Below, piece after piece: positions 61,305 through 64,000 of a stretch of DNA of 64,000 nt. Location: the NCBI RefSeq assembly GCF_043290135.1, contig NC_134700.1:158816053-158880052 (forward strand), written 5' to 3'. Under the pieces are notes generated by a model that ran no database searches, had not been told where the DNA came from, and was given only the letters and a program-made list of their open reading frames with translations. Source of the stretch: Rhipicephalus microplus (Eukaryota > Arthropoda > Arachnida > Ixodida > Ixodidae). The position numbers and the translations under genes are program-made. The stretch's first letter is position 1. Every line of letters begins with the position of its first letter.

Positions 61305-64000
61305 CTGAGGGGTTCCTGCATTGTTTCACTCGTTCATCTCTCCAACCCTATACCTCCCATAGATGACACACTTCTTACGTACACACATTTCGCATGAACA
61401 TGCTAGCAGAGGAAATAAAAAGCATGACTTTTATGGCCTAGTAAGTGATATACCTCAAATGTGTGCCAGGATATTTGCTTTCCATATGTTTTTTTTTCCT
61501 TTCTTCTTTTCAATAGCAACTAATTGCTCTTATCTATGCCTTAGTTGAAACTGTAAATACAGATCTGCAAATGTGGCTACTGTGGGTTTGCTCTGATGAT
61601 TTCAAGATATGCTCGTCTTGACAGATAATCGTAGTGCATCCATTCTGGGGTATATCAGTAACATAAAGCGAAAACCTGGAACGCGTCTACGTTGTGCCAG
61701 TCTCATCGCGACATGTCAATTTCCTTCTCCAAGGACAGTCTGGGCGAGCCAATGCAAAAAATGATGTACAGTAACACTACACTGTTTCCCCACTAGTGTT
61801 TGTACATATTTCCTTCCTGTTTACATTGCGCTGCTTCTACTACGTCGTTTGTATATTTGCCTTCAGTGCTGTCAACTCGCCCATCTGTAACAGCTCAGAA
61901 AGGCTCACAGTATTGAATGTAAATAAATCAATCTAACACTTCTCTTTTTTTTACACATGGTGCTTTAATACAATAACATTTCCTACATCGACACTGCAAG
62001 CTTTTGAAGTACACCTTCAAAATAATTAAGTAAAGGACACCTTAATTATTTTCAATATACTCTAATAAACAACATTGTTTAGAATAAATGTTACATGTAC
62101 TTAGTAATCTGATTGTGTGAACAGATCAACTCTGGCATTTCTTGCACATTGACATTTGTAGATTGCTATTAGGCGACTTGCTTTCATTTCGTCTGCAAGT
62201 AGCAAACAATATTACCTTGATAATAGAGCAAGCAGGGCTGTAGTGTGTGAAAATACACAACTAAAGTAGCAATGCCGTACAAGCCTTGTCAAAATTTATG
62301 CAAAAGATAAAAGCACAGCCAAGTAAAATAAAGTATACAAAGGTGACAAATGCACTGATGAGACCTTAGAATACATGGCTTGCAATGACCATACTGAAGG
62401 CAGCAAGTTGTAGTAGCAACCCTGTGGGAATAAAGTCAAGTGACTCTTCTGACACAAACTCTTCTACCTGGACAATAACAAAGCAGGAAGTTATCCACAG
62501 CAATGATAAACTTCACTGACAGAGCCACCACGTTAAAGCACCAGTACATTGTCTAAAATGTCTAATGGATATCTGTGACATCACATAAACCATCAATAAG
62601 ACTTTTTAATGTACAGCCTTCTAAAAGCAACATGATTTACTATCCATTGCCTTACTGTATTGAATGTAAACACATTAAAATTGATTTTAGTCACGCTAGT
62701 CCTTGCGGAAACTGTACCTGCCAGCAAAGGGTTCGACACGAAAACAAAAACAACATGCTCATTCTTGCAAGGAGAGAATCATGACCATGTGGTTCAGATA
62801 AAAAAATTTTTAAACCCTATACTAAAGTGTAGAGTGTGTACCAAGTAACATATACGACAAGTTGATGTGTATGTTGGTCAAGCAATTCTACTTCCAGAAT
62901 TTGTTTTGTATTAAACAAAAAGCAGGTATGAGATTGACAGACACGGACAGTAGCAAGAAATGAGGACACAAAGGAACAAAAAGCAGGAAGCATCACAATG
63001 TATCGCCTATTTCCTCGTCATCTTGCTCCATTTTTGCCAGTCGGTTTTCTTCCCTTCAAAAACTGACATGTTTTATTTGTGACAAGACCACATATACAAC
63101 TCTACACTATCTTTATGATATCTTTACGATAAGCTTGCGAGCAACCTTATGCCGAATCCCAAATTAGCTTCAGTTCTAATGATAATTACTAACAATTTAT
63201 CTCAAAGACTAGCCTGATTTCTCGTGAGCTTTAATATCGCAGGCTCTTCACCTTGATTCACATCTCGCGCAGCAGATAGTCAAACGCCTGGGTGTAATTA
63301 AATGTACTACATTTAAGCTACTAGCAGTGATGAAAGCGACATTTTGCCTTTTTGAGCAGATTCTGGAGCATAAAAAATGGTGCTTTAAAGCAGGCTCAAG
63401 TGTCTTTGGAGCAGTAAAATATGCTATAGCTTAGGGTTGCTATTGGTGTTATCGGAGCAGATGCATGTTCCCTACTACTCCTTAAGTCTAAAACATCAAT
63501 TAAGCCTTTAATAAATTATATTTATTATTAAACATGCCGTATACTAGTATGCAGCTAGTATACAAGCAGTATAGTTGGCGTAAATCATGTGCGGGGGAAA
63601 GGGGGTGAAGAGAGTTCGGACTTTTCTGGTGTTCAGGCTGGAGAGGACAGTCCTTGCAAGTGTCCCACTTCAGATTTAGCTTTAGCACATAATATAATTG
63701 AGTTAACGGTTGAGTATAGTGCAATCAACTTTTTAAGAGACTGTTGATTTTTTACTGCATACCTGTGTTGAATGCCCCTCAGCTGTGTGAACTATGGAAA
63801 TTGAAAAAAGGTGAAAAAAAGAGACTGCATAGAACAATGCGATTGCTTGTGCTCGGACCCCATGCTCGTTTTTTTTTTAATTTTTTGGAAGCATTATTTA
63901 ATTCTCATATAAATACAGCCTATGTTAAAAATATGAATTGGACACCATGGCCTGATATGTGTCACCCCTTGAGATTTTTCTGGGTTTATACCACTGAGTA
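61305..64000. other. Probably intron of the RNF168-like gene; no exon seen
   Basis: AT-rich sequence without a RING-type cysteine pattern in any long frame. Nothing else recognised. Confidence 0.4.

Noticed and set aside
1..64000. CRISPR arrays, prokaryotic operons, rRNA genes
   Set aside because: No regularly spaced identical repeats, no prokaryotic gene organisation and no rRNA-like sequence; the window is clearly eukaryotic with introns and TEs.

Overview
The window is a piece of a large, repeat-loaded arthropod genome, most likely a hard tick (Ixodidae). The argument rests on an Arthropoda-like NELF-C/D gene spread over nearly 30 kb by TE-filled introns, several copies of a tRNA-derived SINE resembling the tick family Ruka, and tick-typical RTE, CR1, Penelope-like, Ty3/gypsy, pogo/Tigger and TTAA-inserting DNA transposons. 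Species cannot be named from the sequence alone.

Host genes. (1) A complete five-exon gene on the + strand (9751-39418) encodes a 593-residue NELF-C/D (TH1) protein; all introns are phase 0 and the exon sum is an exact open frame. (2) On the - strand, 61304-54712 holds the last two coding exons of an RNF168-like chromatin ubiquitin ligase (UMI/MIU1 exon, then MIU2/LRM exon with the stop); the RING exon should lie beyond the right edge. (3) Head-to-head with NELF-C/D, two plausible - strand exons (7499-7190 and 601-446) belong to an unrecognised gene that may share a short CCAAT-containing promoter region around 9200-9750. (4) A possible last exon of another unknown - strand gene lies at 50931-50812.

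Layout. 1-9.2 kb: unknown - strand gene with an RTE retroelement carrying an internal duplication, and fold-back and other MITEs. 9.7-16.1 kb: NELF-C/D exons 1-3 with a CR1-like LINE and a SINE. 16.2-24.2 kb (intron 3): a three-level nest (MITE A, MITE X, Tigger transposon), a second deleted pogo-like transposon, and a Penelope-like element split by a TIR element. 24.8-25.4 kb: exon 4. 25.6-37.9 kb (intron 4): a Ty3/gypsy element (Gy1) that has received a Kolobok-like DNA transposon, fused to a second, rearranged gypsy copy (Gy2). 39.0-39.4 kb: last exon. 42.25-45.5 kb: a second, diverged and intact Kolobok-like transposon. 45.5-54 kb: SINEs, inverted repeats and MITEs. 54.7-61.3 kb: RNF168-like exons with a large fold-back repeat in the intron. 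The remainder shows no recognisable gene.

The most notable content is the pair of full-length, apparently intact, mutually diverged transposases (about 623 and 716 residues) in elements with matching TTAA target sites. One insertion can be proved from the sequence, because removing the element plus one TTAA rejoins the reading frame of the gypsy pol gene it landed in. A second clean case is the Tigger element, whose empty site is preserved in a paralogous repeat 33 kb away in the same window.
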